Position numbers and translations under genes: made by a program
Assembly: GCA_047627915.1 (NCBI GenBank)
Contig: JBLHTZ010000041.1
Coordinates: 1-21,153 of the forward strand
Direction: 5' to 3'
DNA: 21,153 nucleotides
From: NORP294 sp047627915
GTDB lineage: Bacteria > Bacteroidota > Bacteroidia > Flavobacteriales_E > Vicingaceae
Notes under the pieces: model-generated
The model's input: only the letters and a program-made list of their open reading frames with translations
The model's database searches: none
What the model was told of the DNA's origin: nothing
Part shown: in pieces, positions 6,333 through 14,956 of the stretch
Numbering within the stretch: position 1 is the first letter of the stretch
Layout: the number at the start of each line of letters is the position of its first letter

Positions 6333-8483
6333 ATGAAAAATTTATTACTGATTACATTTTTGTTTTTAACTACTCTTGGTTTAACCGCGCAGCAAAATGA
6401 GTGGTGTGCAACTGATCAAATGCTGCAAGAGTACCTAGAAGCCAATCCTGAAGCTGAAAAATCCTTCTGGGAAGATCAAATAAAACTATCTGAGCCCTCT
6501 CAACTTTCTGTTTTAAAAGGTGTGCAAAACAATAAGGCTCCAATCATTACGGTTCCTGTTGTAGTGCATATTATCCATTACAATGGTTTGGGAAACATTA
6601 CCAAACAACAAATTGATGATGGCATTCGTGTTTTAAATGAAGATTTTCAAAAATTAAACGCTGATACTACAAGTACAAGATCCATCTTTAGAAATATTGC
6701 TGCAGACTCTCAAATTGAATTTAAGTTAGCCAATATAGATCCGAATGGTCAATGCACAGAAGGTATAAACAGAATCAATTCTTACCTTACTTATGACAAG
6801 CGAAACGAAGTTAAGGCACTGTCTTACTGGCCTTCAAATGAATACTTAAATGTATGGTTAGTAAATACAATTAGGTCAGGAAGCACGACAGCGGGAACTA
6901 CTTTAGGTTATGCTCAGTTTCCAAATTCAGGAAATCTAAGTACATACGGGCTTGTTTGTAGAAATGACCAGTGGGGTGATATTGGCACAGCTGTTGGTAC
7001 CGGAGGAAGGACTGCTACTCACGAAGTAGGACATTGCTTTGGATTGTTTCACACTTTTCAATCTAGCTGTGGATTCAATTGTGGTAATACTGGTGATTTT
7101 GTATGTGACACTCCTCCTGCCGCCAACTCAACGTTTGGTTGTAATTATAACAACAATACCTGTTCAAATGATGCTAACGGAGGGAGCACCCAAAATTCAA
7201 ACCCTTACAGCACCAATATTCCTGATCAGTTGGAAAATTACATGAGTTACGACGATTGTCAAACATTGTTTACAGAAGGTCAAAAAACTAGAATGCAAGC
7301 AGCATTTACCGTTTACGCTCAATTAAATAACTTAAGAACGAACGCTAACCTTGTAGCAACTGGAACAAACAATGGTTTTGTAACCCAAAATTGCCCCCCT
7401 AAAGCATACATAATTGATAATCTGCAAAAATTAGTTTGTATTGGAGGTCAATTGTCTTTCAGTGAAGACTCTTACCAAGGTGACACCATTACTGCCTATA
7501 ATTGGTCTTTCCCAGGTGCTACCCCATCAACATCAACAGTAGCTAGCCCAACTGTTACATACACAACAGCTGGAAAGCATGACGTGACATTAATTGTTAC
7601 CAATAATGGTGGCTCAGATACGCTTGTAATGCAAGACTATGTTAACGTTAAAGACCCTGCTGTTGCATACAACGGCTTTGGTTACACTGATGGCTTCGAG
7701 TCCTTCCCAGGATTCAACAGCGATTGGATTATCGTAGACCCTACAGGAAGTTTCAAGTGGACAAGAACCCAAGCCGGCTCTTTAACTGGGAACTCTTCCG
7801 TATTTCTTCAAAATTACAGCCTTGGGAATAATGAATCTGACTTCTTGATCTCACCATCAATTGACTTAACTCAAGTGGTTAACCCACGGTTTGCTTTTGA
7901 TGTGGCGTTCAAAAATCAAACAGGGTCTTCCGATCAGTTGTGGTGCGCTATTTCAATAGACTGCGGTCTAACTTGGACAACGAGAGGTGTTCTTCCAGCT
8001 TCTTCAACTTTAAATACTGGAACGCTCAACAACTCTTACTTTATTCCTTCTAATGCTGCAGATTGGAAAACAATTTTTATAACTACAACTGCAGCCATGA
8101 GAACGAGTAATAATGTTCTTTTTAGATTTGAATTCAAATCTGGTGGCGGCAACAACATCTACATTGACGACTTCAGAGTTGATGGTGCATCGTCTGTTGG
8201 AATTGACGATAACACTTTGTTAGAAAATAGTTTCTCAGCATTCCCTAACCCAATTACAGACGGAACCCTAAACATTAATTTCATGGTTGATGAGCCTTCT
8301 GCTAACTCAACTTTGTTCGTAACCAATATTGTTGGTCAACAGGTGAAAGAGGTATACAATGGTTCTCTTAATAACAGCCCATATCAATTTGAAATAAATA
8401 CAGAAGATTTATCTGCTGGGGTGTATTTTGTAACATTAAGAACCGAAACACAAAATATAACAAGAAAGATTATTATCCAATAA
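6333..8483 (+). CDS. Secreted M43 (pappalysin-like) zinc metalloprotease with PKD and T9SS sorting domain
   Basis: A 716-residue exported protein. Domains in order: signal peptide (1-19, cleavage predicted before Gln20); a short leader region; a metzincin catalytic domain of family M43 with zinc site HEVGHCFGLFH (230-240) and Met-turn NYMSY (302-306, Met304), with many Cys around 246-276; a PKD-like beta domain (about 352-440, with the core NWSFPGATP); a jelly-roll or choice-of-anchor-J-like region (about 448-622); and a type IX secretion type A sorting domain from FSAFPNP (634) to the end, with the SAGVYFV signature. It should cross the outer membrane by T9SS and be released or surface-anchored. 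It likely degrades extracellular protein or peptide; the target is unknown. It appears monocistronic. Confidence 0.93.
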   Translation: MKNLLLITFLFLTTLGLTAQQNEWCATDQMLQEYLEANPEAEKSFWEDQIKLSEPSQLSVLKGVQNNKAPIITVPVVVHIIHYNGLGNITKQQIDDGIRVLNEDFQKLNADTTSTRSIFRNIAADSQIEFKLANIDPNGQCTEGINRINSYLTYDKRNEVKALSYWPSNEYLNVWLVNTIRSGSTTAGTTLGYAQFPNSGNLSTYGLVCRNDQWGDIGTAVGTGGRTATHEVGHCFGLFHTFQSSCGFNCGNTGDFVCDTPPAANSTFGCNYNNNTCSNDANGGSTQNSNPYSTNIPDQLENYMSYDDCQTLFTEGQKTRMQAAFTVYAQLNNLRTNANLVATGTNNGFVTQNCPPKAYIIDNLQKLVCIGGQLSFSEDSYQGDTITAYNWSFPGATPSTSTVASPTVTYTTAGKHDVTLIVTNNGGSDTLVMQDYVNVKDPAVAYNGFGYTDGFESFPGFNSDWIIVDPTGSFKWTRTQAGSLTGNSSVFLQNYSLGNNESDFLISPSIDLTQVVNPRFAFDVAFKNQTGSSDQLWCAISIDCGLTWTTRGVLPASSTLNTGTLNNSYFIPSNAADWKTIFITTTAAMRTSNNVLFRFEFKSGGGNNIYIDDFRVDGASSVGIDDNTLLENSFSAFPNPITDGTLNINFMVDEPSANSTLFVTNIVGQQVKEVYNGSLNNSPYQFEINTEDLSAGVYFVTLRTETQNITRKIIIQ

Positions 8484-8508
8484 TCTTGCATTAACATCAA
8501 ATAATAAC

Positions 8509-8540
8509 GCCCAGCGATTTAATAATCGTTGGGCTTTATT
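8509..8540 (+). terminator. Intrinsic terminator after the M43 protease gene
   Basis: GCCCAGCGATT (8509-8519) pairs with AATCGTTGGGC (8524-8534) through an 11-bp stem with one G-T wobble and a TAAT loop, followed by TTTATT. It lies 26 bp past the stop codon, between convergent genes. The polA stop is only about 50 bp further on, so the hairpin may also help stop minus-strand transcripts. Confidence 0.75.
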
Positions 8541-8587
8541 ATGCTTGAAACTTTGTTAAATAAAAAAATTCTCGCTGTCGGATTCTC

Positions 8588-11401
8588 TTAATGCGCTTCC
8601 AACCAATTCGAAGCAATATCCATTTCAACAATAAGAGGAACTACTAATTGTACTGCATTTTCCATCTTTTCTTTAATGAGAGACTTTATCTTTTCTACTT
8701 CGTCTTTATGCACATCAAACACCAATTCATCATGAACTTGTAGTAATAGTTTTGATTTAAAATTTTGTTTCAACAACTCTTGCTGAAGGTTGATCATGGC
8801 TATTTTAATAACATCGGCTGCGGAACCCTGTATGGGTGCGTTAATTGCGTTTCGTTCAGCAAAGCCTCGCATAATTGCATTCTTTCCGTTGATATCTTTC
8901 AAGTACCTTCTTCTTTTCATAATGGTTTCAACGTAACCATGTTCTTTTGCAAATGCGATACTTTGATCCATGTAGGTTTTAATTCCAGGATATTTTTCAA
9001 AGTAATTGTCAATAATCACTTTCGCTTCCTTTCTAGGGATGTTTATTCGTTGTGACAGTCCAAAAGCAGAAATCCCATAAATAATCCCAAAGTTTACCGT
9101 TTTTGCCTTACTCCGCATGTCTCGATCTACCTCTTCTAACGGAACATCAAACACTTTAGAAGCTGTTACAGAGTGAATGTCAATACCATTTTTAAAGGCT
9201 TCAATCATTCCTTCATCTCCACTTAAAGCAGCTATTATTCTTAATTCAATTTGAGAATAATCTGCAGCTAAAATTTGAAAGTCTTTATTCCTTGGAATAA
9301 ACGCTTTTCGTATTTCCCTTCCCTTCTCTGAGCGAATAGGTATGTTCTGCAAATTTGGACTATTAGAACTCAAACGCCCAGTTGCCGCAACAGTTTGCAT
9401 GTAATTCGTGTGAATGTGTCGAGTTTTAGGGTTCACCAAATCTGGCAAGCTATCCACATAAGTCGATTTTAGCTTTTTCAATGAGCGATATTCTAACACT
9501 TTAGGAACAATCTCGTGCTTATCAGTCAGTTTAGCTAATGTCTCCTCAGAAGTTGAATATTGACCTGTTTTTGTTTTTTTTGCTTTTTCATCAATCTTTA
9601 ATACCTCAAAGAGCACTTGCCCTAACTGCTTTGGAGAGTCAATATTAAACTCAGTGGTTGCTAGCTTTGTTATTTCTTCTGTTAATTCAGATAAAGACAC
9701 CTCTAGCTCTTTTGAAAACTGAGCCAAGGTCTCGCAATCTAAATTAATCCCTTCAAACTCCATAGCCGCTAAAACAGAAATCAATGGCATTTCAACCTCA
9801 TCGAACAGTTTTCTAATGTCATCACTTCCTAACACTTTCTCAAATACTTGCTTCAATTGAAAAGTGATGTCTGCATCTTCTCCAGCATATTCTACCACCT
9901 TATCAACTTCAACGTCGCGCATGCTACCTTGGTTCTTCCCCTTTTTACCAATCAGCTCTTCAATTGATTGTGGCTTGTAACCTAAATAGGTCTCAGCCAA
10001 AATATCCATTCCATGCTTTTGGTCGGGCTCTAACAAGTAATGAGCAATCATGGTGTCAAAAAAGACTCCTTGCAATTGAATACCGTAATTCTTAAGAACA
10101 GTTAAATCGTATTTTAGATTCTGCGCAATGACCTCTTTTGAGGTGTCTTCAAAAATTATTTTAAATTGAGCTACCAGTTTATTTGCTTCTTTCCTATCGG
10201 CCGAAACGGGAACGTAAAAAGCCTCACCAGCTTTTACCGAGAATGCCAACCCGACTAACTCTGCTACCATAGAATCAACACTGGTTGTCTCGGTGTCGAA
10301 ACAATACGATTTTGCTTCTTTTAATACCATTAATAGTTTCTCAATTTTAGACGCTGAGTCTACTAACTCGTATTTGTGTTTAGTGTTTTCTAAGGTCTTA
10401 AACTCTCTAGCTTCGGTAGAGTTTTCATCGTCCGAACCAGAATTACTATTACCCGCGTTGTAATTTGCACCTGCACTAAACAAGTCCATTTGACCATCAT
10501 CAGATGGGCCAATACTCACCTCTTCTCCTAGAATTCTCTTGCTTAACGTCCTGAACTCAACATCGGCAAAAACTTGCTCCAGTTCCTTCTTATTTAGAGG
10601 GTCTCGCTTTAAGTCATTCGGGTCAAAATCAATAGGTACATCAATAATGATTGTTGCTAATTTTTTGGATAACAAAGCAAGGTCTTTGGAGGCTTCCACC
10701 TTCTCTCTCATTTTCCCTTTTAAATCAGCCGTATTTTCCAACAAACCTTCCATGCTCCCGTATTGCTTCAGAAACTTTTTAGCAGTTTTGTCGCCAACGC
10801 CCGGAATGCCCGGAATGTTGTCAACTGCATCACCACACATACCCAAATAATCGATAACTTGGAGTGGATTAGTAATTTCAAATCGTTTACAAACCTCTTC
10901 TACCCCCCAGACCTCTGCTTTATTACCCATGCGAGCAGGTTTGTACATGAATATATTTTCACTTACTAACTGACCGAAATCCTTATCCGGAGTCATCATG
11001 TAGGTTTTGTAACCTTCCTTTTCAGCTTTTTTAGCTAAGGTCCCAATTACATCATCTGCTTCAAATCCGTCAGAATACAAAGTTGGGATATTGAACCCTT
11101 TAATAATTTTCTTAATGTATGGCACAGCCAATCTAATATCATCAGGGGTTTCCTCACGGTTGGCTTTGTATGCAGGAAACTCAATGTGCCTTGCTGTTGG
11201 AGCACTAGTGTCAAACACAACAGCAATGTGTGTAGGATTGTGGGTATTTAATACATCAAATAAGGTTGATGTAAAACCATATATCGCCGAGGTGTTTAAC
11301 CCTTTAGAATTAATCATTTGATTTTGACTAAATGCAAAGTGCGCTCTATAGATTAGAGCATATGCATCTAACAACCAAAGTGTTTTATTATCGTCTGACA
11401 T
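8588..11401 (-). CDS. polA: DNA polymerase I
   Basis: A 937-residue, three-domain family A polymerase for gap repair and Okazaki-fragment processing. The N-terminal 5'-3' nuclease (about 1-290) shows DGFEADDVIG (111-120), DKDFGQL (139-145) and the GIPGVGDKTA helix-hairpin-helix (198-207). A low-complexity Ser/Asn/Asp linker follows (about 300-335). The 3'-5' exonuclease keeps its metal ligands: Asp369 and Glu371 in FDTET, Asp432, and YAGEDAD (505-511), so proofreading is probably intact. In the polymerase domain, motif A is ADYSQIELR (Asp714), the O-helix is KAKTVNFGIIYG (Lys767, Phe771, Tyr775), and motif C is QVHDELVFD (His890, Asp891). It lies 68 bp after the cyclase-like lipoprotein gene on the same strand. 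Confidence 0.98.
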   Translation of the reverse strand: MSDDNKTLWLLDAYALIYRAHFAFSQNQMINSKGLNTSAIYGFTSTLFDVLNTHNPTHIAVVFDTSAPTARHIEFPAYKANREETPDDIRLAVPYIKKIIKGFNIPTLYSDGFEADDVIGTLAKKAEKEGYKTYMMTPDKDFGQLVSENIFMYKPARMGNKAEVWGVEEVCKRFEITNPLQVIDYLGMCGDAVDNIPGIPGVGDKTAKKFLKQYGSMEGLLENTADLKGKMREKVEASKDLALLSKKLATIIIDVPIDFDPNDLKRDPLNKKELEQVFADVEFRTLSKRILGEEVSIGPSDDGQMDLFSAGANYNAGNSNSGSDDENSTEAREFKTLENTKHKYELVDSASKIEKLLMVLKEAKSYCFDTETTSVDSMVAELVGLAFSVKAGEAFYVPVSADRKEANKLVAQFKIIFEDTSKEVIAQNLKYDLTVLKNYGIQLQGVFFDTMIAHYLLEPDQKHGMDILAETYLGYKPQSIEELIGKKGKNQGSMRDVEVDKVVEYAGEDADITFQLKQVFEKVLGSDDIRKLFDEVEMPLISVLAAMEFEGINLDCETLAQFSKELEVSLSELTEEITKLATTEFNIDSPKQLGQVLFEVLKIDEKAKKTKTGQYSTSEETLAKLTDKHEIVPKVLEYRSLKKLKSTYVDSLPDLVNPKTRHIHTNYMQTVAATGRLSSNSPNLQNIPIRSEKGREIRKAFIPRNKDFQILAADYSQIELRIIAALSGDEGMIEAFKNGIDIHSVTASKVFDVPLEEVDRDMRSKAKTVNFGIIYGISAFGLSQRINIPRKEAKVIIDNYFEKYPGIKTYMDQSIAFAKEHGYVETIMKRRRYLKDINGKNAIMRGFAERNAINAPIQGSAADVIKIAMINLQQELLKQNFKSKLLLQVHDELVFDVHKDEVEKIKSLIKEKMENAVQLVVPLIVEMDIASNWLEAH

Positions 11402-11469
11402 GAAAAAGTGAAGTTTTATTCAGGTTTGAAGGTAAGAAAAACCGTAATGAAAAAAGAAAGAAATTAGAA

Positions 11470-12459
11470 CTAATTCACTTCCATCAAAACAGTGGCTAAA
11501 ACAGTTTCGCCAACCGCTCTAATTGTTTCTTTATCAATAACATCCATATTGTCTTCGTGCGTATGCCAGTGTGGCGCGAATGATCTTGTTTCAGGATCAT
11601 AGTGGATAATATCGATGCTCGGAATTTTGGCAATTGTATTTACATAAACATGATCATCAATCCCAACATGCCGAGTAGGTCGATTGTTAAAATAATTATC
11701 GTGCCCCAAATCTTTTGCAATATTCCAGACATGATGAACGTAGGCAGATGCATGCGTCATAGAATGATACTCTTTAGCAAACATAGCATCTTTAGCTCCA
11801 ACCATATCCAGCAAGATCCCAAAATTTGCACTGTAACCTATCTTGTGCATATTGTTTGCCCAGTACTGACTTCCCAAACAATAGTCTTCTGTGGTACCGC
11901 TTTCATCAACATAATCTTCTGCATCAAAAAATATAATGTCAACTCCTACATTAGGTTTGGCTTTTTGCAGCTGTCGAGCAACTTCTAACAATACGCCTAC
12001 TCCGCTTGCTCCATCGTTTGCTCCTAAAATTGGTTCAGAACGTCGTTCCTCATCTTGGTCTGCATTAGGTCTTGTATCCCAATGAGCAAACAACAACACA
12101 CGATTATTCAGTTCCGGTTTATAAGCGCCAATAATGTTCTTTATATTCAGTTTTGTTTTATCAAATGCAACGACTTGAGCCTCTTGCTCCGTTACTTTGA
12201 ACCCAAATCGATTCAATTGAGCTACTAAGTAGTTTCCTGCTGCAACATGAGCAGCTGTATTTGGCACTCTTGGCCCGAAGTCTACTTGTTTTTGAACGAA
12301 ACTATAAGCTGAATCTGCATCAAAATTTGGACGAACTGCCTTTTTACGCTCTTCTACTTTTTTAGCAGATGTAGACTTTTTATCTTCACCGCAGGAGAAT
12401 AATAAAACTGCAACAAGAATGAGTGATACTCTAATTCTCAAATTCCCAAATAGCTCCAT
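11470..12459 (-). CDS. M28-family lipoprotein, probable glutaminyl-peptide cyclotransferase (type II QC-like)
   Basis: A 329-residue lipoprotein. The hydrophobic signal ends in LLFSC, with lipidated Cys23, followed by a Lys-rich linker. The body is M28-like: AHWDTRP (125-131), LGANDGASG (145-153, Asp149), FFDAEDY (177-183, Glu181/Asp182), DDH (268-270) and HWHTHEDN (297-304). The spacing of Asp149, the E/D pair, CLGSQYWA, DDHVY and WHT...DN resembles animal and Bacteroidota glutaminyl cyclases, single-zinc relatives of M28 aminopeptidases. These turn N-terminal Gln into pyroglutamate in the periplasm. A plain aminopeptidase remains possible. The start overlaps the cysS 3' end by 29 bp. An in-frame TTG lies upstream at 12480, and a TTG at 12441 would give a shorter, also typical, lipoprotein signal. 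Confidence 0.82.
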   Translation of the reverse strand: MELFGNLRIRVSLILVAVLLFSCGEDKKSTSAKKVEERKKAVRPNFDADSAYSFVQKQVDFGPRVPNTAAHVAAGNYLVAQLNRFGFKVTEQEAQVVAFDKTKLNIKNIIGAYKPELNNRVLLFAHWDTRPNADQDEERRSEPILGANDGASGVGVLLEVARQLQKAKPNVGVDIIFFDAEDYVDESGTTEDYCLGSQYWANNMHKIGYSANFGILLDMVGAKDAMFAKEYHSMTHASAYVHHVWNIAKDLGHDNYFNNRPTRHVGIDDHVYVNTIAKIPSIDIIHYDPETRSFAPHWHTHEDNMDVIDKETIRAVGETVLATVLMEVN

Positions 12460-13909
12460 CTTTCCCGTCTTTAATTCCAATATTTAACTCCTTCAATTTA
12501 TCTCGAATTTTATCTGCAGTTCCCCAGTCTCGTTGATTTTTAGCTGCTTTTCTAAAGTCAAGTATCAATTCCATCAATTCATCTGTTATTTCGTTCGACT
12601 GAGCTCCTGACTCTTCTATTTCTAATCCTAGAATGTCGAAAAAGAACGCATTGAAAAGATTGATAAATCGTTCTAAATCATCTAACGTTATTTTCTCTTC
12701 TCCAGCTTCAATGGCAGCAACCATCTTTAAACTATCAAATAATTTAGAAATTGCTATTGGAGAATTAAAATCATCGTTCATCGCATGATAAAGGGACGCT
12801 TCTACAGATGATATATCAACAGTTGACTTGTCTGACGATTTTAATTCTTTTATTCGGCCTAACCCTTTTTGTAAACGATCAAACCCTTTAGAAGCAGCTT
12901 CTAATGCAGCATTCGAAAAGTCTAAGGTACTGCGATAATGAGATTGTAAGATAAAAAACCGAATCGTCATTGGGGAGTACGCTCTTTCTAATTGAAAGTT
13001 GTCGCCTGTAAACAATTCAGCACAAAAAATTCCATTGCCCAGAGACTTTCCCATTTTTTGCCCGTTAATGGTCACCATATTATTGTGCAACCAGTAGTTC
13101 GCAAAAGGTTTACCCGTGTGTGCTTCTGCTTGTGCAATTTCGCATTCATGGTGCGGGAATTGATTTTCAAGACCACCTCCGTGAATGTCAAAATTATCTC
13201 CCAAATACTTTTGACTCATCACTGTGCACTCAATGTGCCAGCCTGGGAAACCTTTCCCCCAAGGAGAATTCCACTGCATTAAATGCGAGGCGTCTGCCTT
13301 TTTCCAAAGTGCAAAATCAAAGCCATTTTTCTTATCAGATTGAGCCGAAAGAGTTCGGTTAGCCGCCCCTTCCATCATTTCTTCCACTGATCTACCAGAA
13401 AGTTTTCCATAATCAAACTTCTCGTCATACTTTGCAACATCAAAGTACACAGAGCCATTCACTTCGTAAGCAAAACCTTTAGAAATCAAGTCTTGGATAA
13501 TTTCAATTTGCTCAGGAATATGACCTGAAGGACGAGGGTAAATATCAGCTCGCTTCACATTAAGCATGTCCATATCTCGGAAATAATTGAACATATACCG
13601 CTCAACTACCGCCATCGGATCTACTTTTTCTAAGCGAGATTGTTTTGCTATTTTATCATCTCCTTCGTCGGCATCGTCGGTCAAGTGACCTACATCTGTA
13701 ATGTTTTGAACGTATTTTACCTTTGGAAAAATGTGACATAAATACCTGTAGATTAAATCGAAAGAAACATAAGATTTTGCATGTCCCAAATGTGCATTCC
13801 CATAAACCGTCGGACCACAAACATACATACCAATCACCTCTTTGTCAATTGGTTTAAATGTCTCTTTTTGTCGGGTTAGCGTATTATACACTACTAATTT
13901 GGAATCCAT
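12431..13909 (-). CDS. cysS: Cysteinyl-tRNA synthetase
   Basis: A 492-residue class I aminoacyl-tRNA synthetase that charges tRNA-Cys. Motifs seen: the zinc/Cys-binding YVCGPTVYGNAHLGH (29-43, Cys31 and HLGH), the DVGHL and DADEGDDKI region, WHIECTVMSQKYLG, the zinc ligands in HGGGLENQFPHHECEIAQAE, and the KMSKS equivalent KMGKSLGN. The C-terminal helical anticodon-binding part ends GKDGAIWEFEN. The frame is open from a TTG at 13942, but ATG 13909 gives the normal N-terminus MDSKLVVYNT. The downstream cyclase-like gene begins inside its last codons, suggesting co-transcription and translational coupling. Confidence 0.97.
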   Translation of the reverse strand: MDSKLVVYNTLTRQKETFKPIDKEVIGMYVCGPTVYGNAHLGHAKSYVSFDLIYRYLCHIFPKVKYVQNITDVGHLTDDADEGDDKIAKQSRLEKVDPMAVVERYMFNYFRDMDMLNVKRADIYPRPSGHIPEQIEIIQDLISKGFAYEVNGSVYFDVAKYDEKFDYGKLSGRSVEEMMEGAANRTLSAQSDKKNGFDFALWKKADASHLMQWNSPWGKGFPGWHIECTVMSQKYLGDNFDIHGGGLENQFPHHECEIAQAEAHTGKPFANYWLHNNMVTINGQKMGKSLGNGIFCAELFTGDNFQLERAYSPMTIRFFILQSHYRSTLDFSNAALEAASKGFDRLQKGLGRIKELKSSDKSTVDISSVEASLYHAMNDDFNSPIAISKLFDSLKMVAAIEAGEEKITLDDLERFINLFNAFFFDILGLEIEESGAQSNEITDELMELILDFRKAAKNQRDWGTADKIRDKLKELNIGIKDGKDGAIWEFEN

Positions 13910-13962
13910 TTCTTGCTTTTTAATTTTTACAAAGAAAAGCAATAAAACGCTAGGCTAACGCA

Positions 13963-14007
13963 CAAAAAAGCCTCAAACTTCTCGAAAACACGATAAGATT
14001 AAGGCTT
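13963..14007 (-). terminator. Intrinsic terminator of the MORN-protein gene (minus strand)
   Basis: Read on the minus strand, AAGCCTTAATCTTATCG pairs with CGAGAAGTTTGAGGCTT over 17 positions with three mismatches and a TGTTTT loop, then runs into a T-rich tract (TTTTTTG). It lies just past the stop at 14029 and ahead of cysS, so it separates the two minus-strand units. Confidence 0.75.
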
Positions 14008-14028
14008 CCTTAAATTTCATTTTATCTC

Positions 14029-14919
14029 TTAAGCATCCTTTTCTATTACACCATTACCGATGTATCTGCCATCTTTGAAAATCATAATTAGAAATAAGAT
14101 TCCATTATCATCGTATTTGTAATACTTGCCATCTATCAAACGATAACTCTTGAAAACTCCATCTTTCGAAATTTGCTTGTTTTGATTAAAAAGCTTTTTA
14201 TACCCATTCCCATCAAATCCTCCTTGGTTGGGGTTATCCTCCTTTTCAGCAGTAACCTTTACTGCTTTCCCTTCACTAACCATTTTAGTGACGGCGTCTT
14301 GCACAGGAGCTCGCGATGCATACGTTTCAAAGCTAGCAGGATCTAACGTTCCACCATTAAAACTTTTAACAGACATCAAATCGCCGTTTTCATAATATTC
14401 TTTTTGCTCTCCTGTTTCTAACCCTTCGTTCCAAGTACCTTCTAATCTCAATTTGCCATTTGGATAATAATACACTTGTTTCCCTGATCTTTTACCACTT
14501 TCAGTAAAGGTGAAACTTTGAGAAACCTGTCCATTTTCATGATACCGTTTAAAATCTCCTGTATTTTTGGTTCTTTCCCAATTTCCTGATTCTTCTACCT
14601 TTCCATTTTCATAGTACAAAATATACTTCCCAAAAGGGCGACTGCCTTTGTAAGTAATTTCATTGTTAATTTTTGTCGATGGGAAATATTTTTTCCAAAG
14701 CCCCTCTTTTCTGCTATTCACATAATTCCCTTCTTCTACCAAATTACCAACCGGATAATCAATAAATTTAGGTGGCTTTGCTTTGATCATCCAATAACCT
14801 TGTCTCTTTTTACTAATATCAATTTTATTGATTGTATCCGTACCATTTAGCTCAAAAGACTGCGCAGCACAATTCATAGAAAAAATTAGTAAAAAAGTTA
14901 TTGTACTTAAAAACTTCAT
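14029..14919 (-). CDS. Secreted MORN-repeat (YwqK-like) protein
   Basis: A 296-residue exported protein. The signal peptide is 1-19 (ending NCAA) with Gln20 as predicted first mature residue. The Cys17 context (SMNC) is a poor lipobox, so a plain signal-peptidase I substrate is likelier. The mature part holds several MORN_2-type repeats with the xENGKxxxxGxWxxxxxxGxxxxYYxNG rhythm, near 59-80, 104-126, 128-150, 153-176 and 178-190, plus a final YKYDDNG...DGRYIG unit (about 268-287). Automatic pipelines call this family a YwqK antitoxin; no toxin gene is adjacent and an envelope role fits better. It begins 37 bp after the threonine dehydrogenase gene, so co-transcription is likely. A terminator follows. 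Confidence 0.85.
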   Translation of the reverse strand: MKFLSTITFLLIFSMNCAAQSFELNGTDTINKIDISKKRQGYWMIKAKPPKFIDYPVGNLVEEGNYVNSRKEGLWKKYFPSTKINNEITYKGSRPFGKYILYYENGKVEESGNWERTKNTGDFKRYHENGQVSQSFTFTESGKRSGKQVYYYPNGKLRLEGTWNEGLETGEQKEYYENGDLMSVKSFNGGTLDPASFETYASRAPVQDAVTKMVSEGKAVKVTAEKEDNPNQGGFDGNGYKKLFNQNKQISKDGVFKSYRLIDGKYYKYDDNGILFLIMIFKDGRYIGNGVIEKDA

Positions 14920-14956
14920 AAGTTTGAAATTAGCCCTTAAAATTAGGAAAAGATTT

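Noticed and set aside
11602..11988. 128-codon plus-strand ORF
   Set aside because: It is antisense to the cyclase-like lipoprotein and has no domain features.
14029..14919. Toxin-antitoxin module
   Set aside because: No toxin gene is adjacent and the protein has an export signal.
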